From assembly GCF_901709675.1 (NCBI RefSeq), contig NC_051089.1:3756476-3820475 (forward strand): 64,000 bases of DNA. Reading direction: 5' to 3'. Shown piece after piece: positions 35,719 to 48,787 of this stretch; positions within the stretch are counted from its first letter, which is position 1, and every line of letters starts with the position of its first letter. Position numbers and translations under genes: made by a program. The notes under the pieces are model-generated. The model was given only the letters and a program-made list of their open reading frames with translations, made no database searches and had not been told where the DNA came from. Source of the stretch: Syngnathus acus (taxonomy: Eukaryota; Chordata; Actinopteri; Syngnathiformes; Syngnathidae).

Positions 35719-38700
35719 CGTGTCTCCATCTGCGCGCTAAGTAGCATTATTGTGTTGAGGGTGGGTGGAATTAGCACCTGCAGCAGGGGAACGAGGCTCA
35801 CAGGGAGGCACGGGTTTAGCCGCGCTAATATTTAGCCAGGCGGCAAAATGACACAGTGTGTTTACACTCGCCGGTCACGACATTAGGGACACCATCTAAT
35901 GAGATCTAATACGAGTGCTATAAACACCACACACCTGCTTTCATTTGAGGGATTTTTTTCAAAGCAAAATGGCTGACTTCCTGTTCAATTTTAGTGACTT
36001 TTTCGTATATGTTGTTTACAACTAATTTCCTGACTTCTATCACGTTCCAATACTCACAATTGAGTGGATTCAAAACTTTTAGAAAAGCTGCTTTGTTTTT
36101 AATCCTTTATGACACGTCCATTTTCACTTGGGTATAATTTGGATTCAATACATTTGGAGTTTGACAGTGTCTCTCATTGTTGTCAGGAATATTAATATGA
36201 TTCCGCTCATCTCAGCATGAACGGCGTCAAGAGCTGAAGTGATTTTGCCTCTCGGCATTTCCATCGCGGATTTCTTAATTGACAAGCTTTCAGCTCTTTT
36301 TTTTTTTCAGTCTATTTCTTGTTTTACTCACAGCAATAAATGTCAACCTTTTCCTTGAAGATGACTATTAAGCCCTTTAAAGGAAATGACTTTTTTTTTT
36401 TGTGGATTTCAGAGAAGCTGCAAGTGGCTTTCAGGAAGTGGGGAACACTTTCAGTGCATAGGTTCTATATTTTTAAAAGCAGATATCATGCTAGCATAAA
36501 TTCTGGTTGAAGAAATTACAAACATTGAGGTTGGCAAAGCCAAACTGCGAAATATTTCTGTCGTGTTGGTGTAGATAAGTCACCCAAACAAACGATGACT
36601 CCTTCATGGCGAGATAAGAGCACAGGCAGTTAGCGTATCTGTTCAAACAACTGCAAAAGCGTTTGAGCTAATATACACTCAGATGTTTGGCTGGCAAACA
36701 AACTCATGAGCAATTCATAACTGGGAAAAAAAACAGTTTAGATTTGACAGTCAACACTGCGAGGGGGGGAGAGGTATCCGCAATTATCCTCCCGCCCGTC
36801 GTGTCTTCCTTTCATCCGCTTCTCTTCCGCCAGCCAATCACGTTTGTGCCCAGTGTTCCGCTAATACGTCTCGTTAGCGCGACACGCCAAGTGCTGCAAA
36901 TGGCCTCAGATAGTAGACGAGTACATCGGTATGAAAAGAAGGCCACCTTGAATGCACCATCGGGGCTGTTCCTAGTGCTCACCGCATGCACTCGACTCCC
37001 CAGTGACTAAAAATAATAAATGACATGGCAAAGCCACCTCTTAGATAACAACCGGCCGAGTTTCAGAATGTAAATGCACTCATTTTTCCACCCCATGACA
37101 TGTAAATGAGCTTAACGAAGCGAACCACTCAAGTGTGACATATAATTAGACGTGATTTTTTTTTTCGTTTTACCGAAAAGAATGTGGTGAATTTATTCAA
37201 TTTTGCTTCGTCAAGTGGCTGCACAAAATAAAATTACGTGAATCCTGTATCTGGATCTATGTATTGATATTTCTATATTTCGTTGTATTTTTTTTATTTA
37301 TCATTAAGAATATTTGATTAGTATATTTTTCCTTAAATGTTTTTTGCTTTTCATATTTTTTAAATTAATAACTTTTAAATTTAAAGTTTGGTTTACTGAT
37401 AGTACAGATTTTTTTTCCTTATTTTCTCATGATTTTTCCAACATTTTTAAAATAGATTTTCAGTTTTTTTTCCCAAGATTTCTTTGTTGTTTTTAAAAAG
37501 GTATTTAAGATTTATTTTCCCTTCTCAGGCCCAAATTTTTTCAGTTTTGCACATTTATTTTAATTTTATTTGATGTTCTATGCACATTATCCATTTTCTG
37601 ACTTATTGTTCTAATGGTATGTTGTCTTTCTCGCAGTAACAAGTCCACTTCTCTTCTACACCAACAACTTGTTAACAAGTTGAGTCATTTGTTCTACTAC
37701 AGAGACCTTTGAAACACAGCTCCCTCAGACAAAGCTGAATATTAATTACGGCACGTCGCCTTTTCATTCTTTTCAAATGCTCAACATGTCAAGACTGTGA
37801 CCTCAAATCATTTCTATGATCTCAGCTCGGCCTCGCTACGTACTTTTAATATTCATGTTTGCACTGAGCGTGTGCTACCCTACAAAGGAGGTTAAAATGT
37901 CAAAATTTTATCCTACGATCAGTTTGCCAGACAACGTTAGGTCCCCAATGTTTTTTTTTTTTTTTTAAAGCGTCTACTGTGAGAAGTGGGAGCTCTCTGA
38001 CGTCGATGGCAGGAGAGTGACTCATGCTACTTGACAGCGCGCTATTGATGTTTGCTAAACACACACGAAAATTCTCCCTCATGAATCATAATCAATAGGG
38101 AAGTGAGAGTGAGAATGATATTAAAAAAAAATTTTATTTAACATTTACATTTTTTGCAGATGTTTTTACTCAGATCATTCTTAAAAAAATGGCATTAAAA
38201 TGTCTATTAAATTTGATTCTTTAAATATTTTTATTTAATATTCCCTATTTCAGAAACACATTATTCTTTTTTATTTGATCAAAATGGCTTTTCCATGCAT
38301 TGCACCGACAAATTACACTGAAGGCATCAACAGCTTCTCAGCGTGCCCTTTTTTTTCCTTGCTTTTTTTTTTCTGCTGTCGTGGAAGAGACAGAAGCTGA
38401 AAATGAACTTGTGATCCTTCCCTCCCCCAGCCGTCCCCTCCCGAGAACTCATTCCTCTATCAAAGTTCACGCGGCGGCAACAATGCCTCGTAAGCCGATG
38501 CAGCAAACACAGAAGCTCAAGTAAACGTCAACAGTAAGCTCCTCAAAGTCCTCGCCGAGGCCTTTTTCTGATCCCGCCTCAAACAGCAACAGCCTTCAGT
38601 CTTCTCAATGGTGTCTTTTGACAGTGAGAGCGGGGCGGCGGAGAGAAGGTGCTTCATTAGTATGCTTCCTTTAGGCGTTGGGGCAGCACGCAGATGCGCC

Positions 38701-41700
38701 GGTGTTGGAGGCGCTCTTGTTGGGGGTGCGGGAGAAGATGGCCGGGATTCTGGCGGTGGTCGACGCACGGCGAGAATCTCAATGAAGACATTGGCCCCTC
38801 CTAATTCTCAGATGGCAAGCCGTGACCTACTTTTTCAGCAAGGCAGGTTCATGCAAACTTGATGATGTTCTCGCAACGCCTGGGGTGAGCCCGGCAATAT
38901 GGAGGCAGAACGGCAAGAGGGCGAAGGGGAGGGGCAAATTATGGCACATGACTGCCGACCCGTTACTTAATCCGCTCTACCGACTTTCAGTCTGGTTTGG
39001 TGCTGCCACAAAAAGGGCAAAATCCAACTCCCACTCATGATAACTTGCTGCAAAAACTAAAACCTGGGCAAGCAAAGTTCTCTTGGACCACATTCTGGTT
39101 ACAACCTCCTTCAGGCTCCTTCTACCCAAACTATTCACAAAAAAACTGGCAGACATTTTAATATCTACTTCTTTCTCGACATCAACTCACTAAACTTCAG
39201 ACTTCAATGGTGGCATTTTGCACATCTGTCTTCATTTCTGTCGTTCTCCTCTTAAACCTTGTTCTCCCAATATTCCGCCCCCAAAAGCTAATTTTCAGGG
39301 GTACATGAAGCCGACTCCATTAGCGAGAGACTTCATCTCAGCTCCATGATTATTTGATGAAGCCCAATGTGATATTAATCCAAGATGGCAGCCATCAAAA
39401 ATCTCGCATTCAAGACTCCCGCACACATTTTTCCGAGCTATTTTAGTCGTCCAGACGACGAGGTTCGAGCCTTTGTTTCATCTTGTGTCCTGCTACTTCT
39501 CATCACAATCACTACAACTGCGTCTCAAGACCTCAGAAGGCCCCAAAGTAGATGACGTTCTCGTAGATTTGATTGATTTTGTATCGTATCCCGTGCAAGG
39601 TGGAATCGTAAGTTAAAATCTCGTCGGACAAAATGTCTACCGAATCTTAACTGATCATCTTAGTTTCAGTAATTGTTCAAATGTTCAACACAAGGTATAA
39701 GAAATAGCGCGTCAATGCGATAACAATCATATCTCGTCGGAGTTACATTGCCGAGCTGAGAAGAGGAAGCCTTGAGAAACATTCCGTAATCGACTCGGGC
39801 CCTCTAAATGCATCACGATATTAAATGGCACTTAAAGCTCCAGTTGCGTGCTTTCCGTCGAGCTAATTAAGTATATTGTGATCCTGGACAAATCTATCAG
39901 TCTTCAAACTTATTCTGGCACAAACTTTCGTCTTGATTAAGATATTTGGAGAGCTGCCCGAGAGCGCTGAATTTAGATGTGTGGGATATTGTCTGGTCCC
40001 GGTCCAAGATGGAATAATTAGAGTTAAGTAAGCAGATGCTGCTTTTGTCATTTACTAATGAGAAGGTGGTTTACTCTTTTACTTTTGAATTGTTTTTCCA
40101 GGTTGCATTATTAATTGTTATTGATATTATTTTCAGATATTTAGATGTTCTTTCCCATCTTTTGGAGATTTATTTTTCCGAAATGTTTATTTTTTTATTT
40201 TTTGAGCGTTTGCCTGGACGAGCATCATTTTTGCGATCGAAGCAAATAATCGTAACAGTCACATGACCTGCAATCACATGACCTTGATCACCGCGCAACC
40301 TTGGTCAGATACTCTTGGCCACTCTTGGATAATTTTCCGTTCTCTTTGGAAAGAAACACGGTCTTATTATTCCCTCTTTGAGATCTTTTATTGATCAGTG
40401 TCCATGCAATGTGCACCGACTAATTGCCTTAAAGAAAAACAAGAATAAAGGAATGAACCATTTACCGAACGGCGTTCGTATAAAGTGCAGTTTTGTCTTC
40501 GCTGATGCGGTCGAGGCGTTTTAAACACCGCTAAAACCTCGTCGTCGTCTGCAAATAGTCGCTTGTGAGCCCATTGTTAGCTTCAAAAGAATATAAAACA
40601 AAACTCTGCTGGACTATTTGGTTTCGCTCGTTTGCAAGTACCACACGTGATGATGTAATGTTAATGATGTGTGTGACTACAAATAAATCCCAGCGGTGTT
40701 ATTATGGGATGCTGTGTAATATTTCTGTACTTTTTTTCCTCGCTCTCTCCCTTTTATGGCTGAGTTTCCAACTGGGTATAAAGCAAATTGATGTGGTCTC
40801 TTTAAACAAGTTTAGTGCATCAGCGAAGCGGCATGACAACAAAATGGTGGCCATGATGAGGATGATGGATCATAAATCGGTCTACATCAAACACTATCAC
40901 CAAGATATTATAGCAATGAACAAAGCTTGAAAATGTAGTGTTATGAATATACAAAGGTCAAATTAACACACAATTGCAGACATGACATAAAAATGACAGT
41001 TGGCGACTCACACACACATTGAGCAACTTGAGCGACCGAGATGCTGCGACGGAAAATTCCGAAACTGGACAAGGTTTAGTAATATGCTTTACTATCACTT
41101 ATTAAACCATAAAATCATAGCGTGATGGTAAAAAAAAAGAAGGCTGCTCCAAACAATGAAAGAGTCTGTCGCTAGTAGTCCGCTATGTCTTACTTGCTTA
41201 AAAGTCGGAAATAAATGAAATGACCAACTATGATTTGAAAACACTGAACAGCTGATTTCCTGTCTGTTTTATTTCATGCGTTCTTCAGACTTTTATGTGA
41301 CTCCATTTATCATGAATGATGGCTAATGAATTTTACTAAGATGTCATACAGGCTAGCCAAGTTAGCACAACACCTAATCAACCGTTCATATTTGTTTTTT
41401 TATCAATAAACTATCAAGGAAATGCAGTCACCTACAGGCTTGTACGAAACCTCGAAAGTTTAAAAAAAAAATTCAAACCAATCAAATTGATATCATAAAA
41501 GAAAATAGCTTCACAAGTACGCCTGAAAATGGCTGCCTTAATGCTAAATGGCTGACGTCCTGTGTTTTGACATGTTTTGTAAGACTCTAATCATAGACAT
41601 TAAATTACCTGTCACCAAGTGAAATTAGCATCATGAGCTTTTTTGAGCCACATTACTTAACACATATGGAACAATCCAGATAAGTCAACATCAGATGTGT

Positions 41701-43349
41701 AGGTGTTAATTAGAAGGCACACAGAAACAACACATAACCACAACCTGTCTGACTGAAAATTGTCTTTCTTTATCTTCAAGTATCTCCTCCTCCACTTGAA
41801 AGAAAGCGCCATGCTGCCAAACAAAGAACAAACTATTATCTGGATTCACCATTTTTTCTTTTTGGTGGCCTTTTGGCGACAACGCCGCCATCAGAGGACC
41901 GAGGACGAGTCTTACCGCCGGCGCATACCGCTTTTTGGGCTGGTTGCTGGGTTTAAATAAAAGATGCTCCTTGTAAAAAAAAATGTCCTTGGATGAATAT
42001 ATTTTGTATTCATTATGAATTTCACATGACAGATATGCTAATAAAGACGGTTATTTTTCAGCGATGTCTTACAATTTGGACAAGTGAGACTAAAATAATT
42101 AGGCAAATGAGTCAGAAAATTGCAAAACACCTCAAAGGACATATTAAGTATTTTTACTTTTTTTTCCAACGCTTATTTCAGACCCTGAATAGAATCTAGC
42201 AAAGCCCAAGGTTTCGAGCAAAACATCTCGGCAAGTTCAATATACAGAAATATTTGCCTTTCAACATCAGTCAGCTTGTCCAACAGACAAACCAGCTGCT
42301 CACACGGTTACATCACGACAGTAATGCTAATTTCTTCCGCCTGGGGAACGTCATTCTATTTGTTTCTCAGTCTGTATTGCGGGTAAATACACTACTCGGA
42401 TTTTTTTTCATCATGTCCATGTAACTCCCACCGCCCGTTTACTTCCTGTTGCAATTGCCGCCCGTTTAGTCAGCCCACAAGGCTCGAATCAATTGCCAGC
42501 TAATGAAAGCTGTTACACTTCAAAACTAAGGTTAAATCTTTCGTCTTTGTTTGCAACTCCCTCTGTCTTTAAGCCTTGCCCACGTTAGATGGAGTTGAGG
42601 AGAACAACAGAATGTTTCATGTAGCCTAAATGTTTAATGGAATGAAAAATTAATTGCTGGTAATTTTTTCTGAATTTAAACATATAAAATATCTTCTTAT
42701 ATATAATTACAGAAAATATAACTATAACAAGGTTTACCATTGCAAGGTAAAATGTTTTTCTCTTTAGTATTCTGAATTAATCGCGTGCTATGCCGGTTAC
42801 ACAATCTTGATTGAGGACTAGAATAATCAAATGACACCATCTTCAACTCCAAAATGCTATTTAATGTGCATTTTCCATTCATAGGCAGCACTTTATGCTT
42901 AAAGTAAGCCATCAGAAATGATCAGCCATGTTTAAACGACGCCACTGCATTTGTTTGTCAGCCTTTTGCTGCAGCATAGCAGAAAAAAAAAAGACGGCGG
43001 CTGCTGGAGCGGAGCCACCGAAGGCAGGTCAATCTGATTAGTAAAAAAAAAGGCAAAAGAAATGCTAATGAGACCACGACTTTTTCCCTTTTAACTTCTT
43101 GTAGTTTTTAAGGAAAAAAAACAATCAAGCCGGCTGCCTGACCGATTGGAACCAAGTGGACAAGAGGGGGAGATAAATGACGCCAACAGGTTACGGCATG
43201 AATAAATCATGACGTGCCACGCGGGGGTCACGGTAATCACTGAGGGTGCCGTCGCCTTCATGTCCTCGCTATTCTCTTCTTTGCCTTTTAATGCAGTTAG
43301 GAAAGCTGGCGAGGGCGGGGAGGGGGAGGAAGACGATGCGGGTGCAGGG

Positions 43350-43362
43350 TACCCTCTAGTGG
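43350..43362 (-). promoter_or_regulatory. CTCF-like core motif, one mismatch
   Basis: The minus strand reads CCACTAGAGGGTA. The expected C near the end is T. It lies 2 kb inside intron 1 from exon 1. Confidence 0.25.
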
Positions 43363-43599
43363 AGTTGTTGAATAAAAAAGGTCAAACGGGAGCCCAAAAG
43401 TGATGTGAGGAGAACAAGAGGCGGGGCTCGCTTGTATGGTTGGATTTCCTTCTGGAGAGATTTCAAACGAGGCATCCTCGAGGACGTTTGTGCGCTGCTT
43501 TCAGTATTCAAAACGGATCTGAATTGACTGTAAGAACAAAAGCGAGTAAAGGATGGGCTTAGAAGCTGAACAAGAAATTGAGTACTGCAGTGGAGAATG

Positions 43600-44960
43600 T
43601 GCCGCCTTCCAATAAGACAACAAAGAAAGCATGAGGGTTGAATCATACAAAATACATTTTCTGCTCTGATGAAGTACTTGAAGGCCAGTGAGGGATGGCG
43701 CCGACATAAATCCGGCACGCAACTTCCACTTATGACAACATGACAAGCTGAGAGGATGTGTCTGGACTCACATCGAAAAAGAAGCAACACGTGTTGAGCC
43801 ATGCATTTTTATGTTCTGCTTTGGATTTGATTGGAAAGAAACAAAAATGGCGCATCCTGTAGATTTGTGCAAAGCCGCAGAAAATTATTTTTACACTGCC
43901 ATGGAAGGTGGTGTGGTATGGCCTAAAACACAAAAATGCTACATCCAGCACGTCCATTAAATCGCATTTATCATTTTGCACATTAATTCTATATAAGTGT
44001 GGAGCCGCCCAAATGTTTGCATACTGACGACTTTTAGCAGCCTATTGTCCTCATTGATAAAAATGCATTAGCACTAGCATTGTAATATTTGTTGTTTGTG
44101 TAGCAGAAAATAATCACATCTTTGAAAAAAAAATCTATTTTTTCCCCTACAGGTTGTCTTAAAAAAAACAGAATCAAAACGTTCTGCAATCGCAAGGTAA
44201 GGATGCAAAGCTACGTTATATCAAAGCGACGTCTTTGTTGTTGTAATGCGGGATTCGCGCCCCAGGGAGCGACATAAGCTAGGCACATCTGTCTTGGTTC
44301 TTACGGACTCTTCAAGAAAGAAAGCTTTGATTTGGGCCTCTGTGGATTGCGTACGTGGCTTTCATTGAAGCACAAAAAGATGCATCCGGCACCAAATCAT
44401 TAAGTGTTAAGCCACACAAAATGCATTTGACACAATTTCCCAAGAAGGAAAAGTCAGATTTTCGAAAAGGAAAGATATATTTGAAGTCTCATAACGGATG
44501 CTTGTTCAACAAAATAAAAAAGTTGCATCCTGCACACCACCACAAGTTTGAAGCGATCCAAAATGTTTTTTTTCCAGATTTCTTTTCAAACAAAAAGCTC
44601 TGAAAGCTTCGATCTTGAATGCAACCAACAAATTTGCGGCCTGAGAAAATTAAATACGGCTTATGTAGCCATTACAAAAAAATCTGCATTCAGCACAATA
44701 ACACAAAAGTCACACAAAATATATATTTTTTGAAATTGAAGGCTTGAGAGATATCCTTTAGATATCCAACACAAATCTGCATCCCGCACATTTTTGCACC
44801 ACCCCCAGCACAGCACCCCACTGCATATGTTATTGATCACCTATGTAACAAGTACTGAGCCACACAAAACACTATTGTCTGGACTTTTGAAGAAGGAACG
44901 CTCTTGTGACTCACTGGTGAACAAAAAGAAGCCGCATCCGGCACCACAAGTGTTATTTTT
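43600..44960 (+). repeat. Old degenerate tandem array (TGCATCCGGCAC core)
   Basis: A core such as ACAAAAAGATGCATCCGGCAC recurs near 43850, 43938, 44380, 44522, 44684, 44775 and 44934. Associated phrases such as AAGCCACACAAAATGCA and GAGCCACACAAAACACT recur too. Spacing is irregular (about 90-160 bp where dense), so this is a decayed satellite. Confidence 0.55.
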
Positions 44961-45320
44961 ACATTTTCGTAACACAGACACATCTGTCTCAAGTTCATAC
45001 ATGGGGAAAGGGGGGGTTCCCGAAGGAGGGTGGTGGAGGGTAGTGATATGTAACTGGTTGACCTCACTGCGCCATTTATTTCTGTTCCATTTGGCGCAAT
45101 CTGTCGGAGCAGTTGGACGCGGACGCAACATCCTCCTCCACCTCCTCCTCCTTGTGATAAAGAGGATGAGGAGGATGCTGATGAAGAGGCCTGCGGGGGT
45201 GCAACTTTCAGGACGCACCCCCCCCCCCCTCCTCACCTCCACCACGCATTCCCCAGCCACAAAACACATACTCATACAAAAAAAAAAGTGAGGTGGTGCA
45301 AGTCACACAGAGCTACTCAC

Positions 45321-45577
45321 ATGGACGTGATGTTTTTGAACAAGTCAGCTATGTCCACGGCTCCGCTGCCGTTGGCTCCATCCTGCACCGCCAACAGCGG
45401 GAAGAAGCGCCCGCTGTCCGACTTATTGCAATAGATCTCGGTGGGCGAGCAGCTGCACGTCGGCGGGCAGTCCAGCATGGAGCTCAGGTGGTCCCGAAAG
45501 AGGAGGGTGAGAAGCAAGAGGACCAAGAAAAGCCGCCAGCCCCGGCAAATCCGCGGCGGCTCCAGGCATAGATCCAT
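45321..45577 (-). CDS. ntrk3: TrkC neurotrophin receptor, first coding exon (signal peptide + LRRNT)
   Basis: This exon encodes the N-terminus of TrkC, the receptor tyrosine kinase for neurotrophin-3 at the neuronal plasma membrane. I read 85 codons plus two bases. The ATG at 45577 has a favourable context (G at -3, G at +4). Residues 15-27 are a hydrophobic signal-peptide core, with cleavage likely just before LDCPPTC. Cysteines 37, 41, 43 and 50 form the LRRNT cap. Predicted N-glycosylation sites are N51-K-S, N69-G-S and N82-I-T. The CSxTEIxC, FFPLL.xQD and NITS motifs match TrkC rather than TrkA or TrkB. The exon ends in phase 2 at a GTGAGT donor (45320 downward), and its last two bases join exon 2 to give Ile-His-Ile-Glu-Asn-Trp. 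Teleosts carry ntrk3a and ntrk3b; which one this is cannot be decided here. Confidence 0.95.
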
Positions 45578-46060
45578 GTCTCCGAGGAAAGATGGAAAAC
45601 AGAAGAAGAAAAGGGGGAAGAGGAGGTCCTGGTGTCCTTCCTTAGGAGAACAGAGGATGCTCTGTGCAGTGTGTGTCCTTGCCTCCTCACATATATATAC
45701 ATATATATATTTATATATATTTATATATATACACATGCACACACACACACATACAGATCCACACGCGCGCGCACATACACGCACAGAAATAGAAGGAGGG
45801 AAATGGAAATGAAAAATAAAAAAAACCCCGGTAATCAAGTGGAAGAAATCTCCAGGCAAACGTGCATGGTAGCTCCCCTCCGATGCTGCGCTCTCCTCCT
45901 CAGCGTGATGCTGGAGCAGGACTGACTGGATGGAGGGATGAGAGAGGGAGGAGAGAGAGGGGAGAGAGAGGCATCGAATGAGAAGTTGGGGGCGTCAGAA
46001 TCCCTCCCACCAGCGGCTGTCGTACTGACACCTGCAGAAGCTGCATGCAGTCAAGTGTGA
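45578..46060 (-). promoter_or_regulatory. ntrk3: Presumed ntrk3 5'UTR and proximal promoter
   Basis: Upstream of the TrkC ATG the minus strand has a CT-rich leader, a mixed CA/TA microsatellite (about 45690-45790) and then a pyrimidine-rich tract (GA-rich on the plus strand, 45934-45972). There is no TATA box at a fixed distance and no strong splice acceptor immediately before the ATG, so I infer an unspliced leader from a TATA-less promoter. The transcription start is not visible in the sequence. Confidence 0.35.
45690..45790 (+). repeat. Compound TA/CA microsatellite in presumed ntrk3 5'UTR
   Basis: TATATA-rich sequence followed by a CA run and a CGCGCG patch, about 115-210 bp upstream of the TrkC start codon. 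Confidence 0.85.
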
Positions 46061-46813
46061 TTAGAACGTGCGTGGATACAAGACGCGGAAAATTAGGCAT
46101 TGGTTTAATGGTTAAATATATTTTCTACTTAATGATATGTTTGGAAAAGCAGTTTTAAAAAAAATGCATAATTTGCAAAGAATTTGAAACTGACATCTGA
46201 CTGTATTGTTAAAACAATACTAAGAAGGAAAATTGCTCTGCCTGAAACTCCAAAGTGGTTTTGTCCGTGTGGCTAACATCAGCATCTTTAAGTAGGAATT
46301 TGAGGATTACAATGCAAGATTGAGAAGCGTGACGTGAGGCAGATTATGATCAAAGGCTGGCATCAGATTAAACGCCATTATGCCGCGACGCCATTGTCTT
46401 CGCACTGTAACGCCATTTAAGCACGGCGGCATCTTTTATTTCCAGTCTTCTACTCGGCGACTAATAAAAGTCCGACCGATAAAAAGCTGAGAAAATATGA
46501 CAGAATTGGAAGAGAGCGAGCGAGGAGATGATCTGAGCCAAGTATCCACTCTGCATGTTTGACTTTATTGTTGACTTTATTATTTTATGCCTTCCATTAC
46601 GCGCCGCTTTCACGCATCAGGCAGAAGCAAATAACCCGTGAATAGGTTGAAACTACCCCCCCACGTCAAGGTTGAATGTGGCAGTACCCCGGCATTGATG
46701 AATAATCCTTTCAAAGCATGAAATGTCACCTTAAAAGGAAATAAACTGGATTTTTCTTTTCTTACACAGAGATCCTGCAAATTTCTCACAGAACCCAAAT
46801 AGTATGTAATAGA

Positions 46814-47153
46814 ATGTCGGAATTTCACACAGAAATCCCGCCAAATGGAAGCTTCAGAGATCTATCAAAAGATTCAGTCACCTGTGACTTTTACACAGAA
46901 CACAGTGAAGCGGGAAAATACAATGTCAATGTCGGGAATTTCACACAGAAATCCCGCCAAATGAAAGCTTCAGAGATCTATCAAAAGATTCAGAGTCACC
47001 TGTGACTTTTACACAGAACACAGTGAAGCAGGAAAATACGATGTCAATGTCGGGAATTTCACACAGAAATCCCGCCAAATGGAAGCTTCAGAGATCTATC
47101 AAAAGATTCAGTCACCCGTGACTTTTACACAGAACACAGTGAAGCGGGGAAAA
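46814..47153 (+). repeat. 116-bp minisatellite, three units
   Basis: Units start at about 46821, 46937 and 47055 with AATTTCACACAGAAATCCCG and contain GAAGCTTCAGAGATCTATCA and TTTTACACAGAACACAGTGA. Units differ by a few bases and small indels. Weaker related sequence continues on both sides (46760-46800, 47165-47290), so the array was longer. Confidence 0.92.
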
Positions 47154-47790
47154 AACAACAATTGTCTATTTCAAACACATATCCTGCAAAATGGACACTC
47201 CCGGGACCTTATGGAAAATTCAGCATCGATTCAGATTGAGACTGGAGAATTTAGTAGCAAATCAGTGAGATTTCACACAAATTATAGATTGCTATTATAT
47301 TATTGCTATTTGACGTTTAATGTCAATGAGTTTCTGCTCAATGAGTTGAATTATGTGCACATTCAGAAGTCTGCCGGTGAGACTTTCTTTGAAGGTTTGC
47401 AGCCTTTAACCGTTTGACCGTTCTCCCACCGTGTTGAAAGTCCTCATCCGAGAAGAAGCAGCACAGAGTTGCCGGGTACTAATTAACCAGACGCGACATG
47501 GCGACTTGCCTTCAAACAGAATTGAAAAGCGAACATGGTCTCAGATGCGCCACACTGGAGAAAACACATGCAGATTTGCTGATTCCCACCCTAAGAACAA
47601 AGTGCAGTAAGCATGCGTCGAAGCACAACACAGGGTCCAATTTGCTTAAAGGGGACATAAAAGTCAGGCCCTTTTTTCTTTTTTCTTTTAAAAAAAGTCT
47701 CCTTATGTCAAAATATGGACATGTAGCTGGTCGTTACCAGCTTTTAATTAATTCAATAGCAATGGACAATAAATTATTAAAGAAAGAATA

Positions 47791-47848
47791 TGCAAATATT
47801 TAAAACAGCCAACATTTTTGTAAATTCCGGCTGTTTTGAATATTTGCA
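47791..47848. repeat. 20-bp-arm inverted repeat
   Basis: TGCAAATATTTAAAACAGCC (47791-47810) pairs with 47829-47848 with one mismatch across an 18-bp spacer. Confidence 0.8.
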
Positions 47849-48369
47849 AATGGACGAACATAAATAATAATTATTAAAAATCCATTCAAGCAAAAAATGT
47901 GGGATCAAAATATGGACATATGGGCAAAAAAACAAAATGATTACATAAAGAATATTGATATATAAAATAAAGTAACATTCAAGCAAAACAGCCAAACTAT
48001 ACAAAAATGACCCCAGAAAATTATTTAAAAACTATTGAAGCAAAAAATGTCAAAATTATGCAGTCCTTTTTTCAATCAATATTTTTTGTGTCTATGGAAA
48101 CAATGCACAAGAATGAAGTGCTGTCCCAAGTCTCACAAGTGAGGTGCAGTCTGATTTGAGACCAAGCCGTCTTGCATAACATCACTTGAACAAAAACAAA
48201 GATGTTTACAAAGTGTTTCTAAGGCAAAACTGAAAATGGTGCCACGGCAGGAAACGACTTGCTGGAAAATACTTCTTGCCAACCAACCCCCATCGGGTAG
48301 CGAAGGCCTTTTCAAATAAACCGAGATGAAAAAAATCTCAGTGTGAAGCTGCCGCTCGTCCAGCAGGAC

Positions 48370-48640
48370 CTAATCCAAGAGCACGTGTCAAAGCGGCCGG
48401 CTGAGCACTCCGAGTGCTAACGTGGCGATTTATTTCAATTTGGGCAGCGACGCGGGGACCCCGCCGGGATCCGAGCATCCCCTCGCCGGCGCGCTGTGTC
48501 AGAAATTCAAAGCTAAAGCGGCTCCGAGGCTCCCCGTGTAATAAACGAGCGGTCCCGCCGGTGCTCTAAACATCATACTCCGAGTGCCGCGCTCTCTCTG
48601 CAGTCTCGCCGTCGCCGTTTTCCGGCTACACGTTTTTCCC
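48370..48640. promoter_or_regulatory. CpG-rich block upstream of ntrk3
   Basis: The stretch is markedly richer in G+C and CpG than its surroundings (GACGCGGGGACCCCGCCGGG, CGCCGGCGCGC, GTCTCGCCGTCGCCG). It could be a distal promoter, a non-coding first exon or an enhancer. No gene is readable in it. Confidence 0.35.
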
Positions 48641-48787
48641 GCCGTCTACTGATCAGCACTCACAGCAATGGAGAAACAATCCATGCTAACGTCAAGACTT
48701 AATTCAATCTCATCACTCTCGGGAAAAACAGAATGGACGGACACCAAGTGATGTGTCGGTTGCATGCGCCACATGGGCAGATCAGCG

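Larger units (their letters stand above)
26249..45320 (-). other. ntrk3: ntrk3 intron 1
   Basis: This intron of about 19.1 kb separates the signal-peptide exon from the first LRR exon. A long first intron is usual for Trk genes. It contains two MITEs (26517, 34851), a microsatellite/palindrome block (29.46-29.85 kb), an RFX-type motif (27690), a fish repeat end (30925), and a degenerate array near the exon 1 donor. Stretches 26690-29450, 31020-34850 and 35191-43600 otherwise show no gene or known element that I recognise. Confidence 0.85.

Noticed and set aside
43356-43802. A minus-strand frame of 148 codons
   Set aside because: No recognisable domain. It overlaps the decayed array.
45441-45812. 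A plus-strand frame of 123 codons overlapping TrkC exon 1
   Set aside because: It is an antisense shadow of the signal-peptide exon and its leader.
46814-47417. Repetitive peptide frames over the minisatellite
   Set aside because: The unit length (116-118 bp) is not a multiple of three and the frame changes between units, so it does not behave as a coding repeat.
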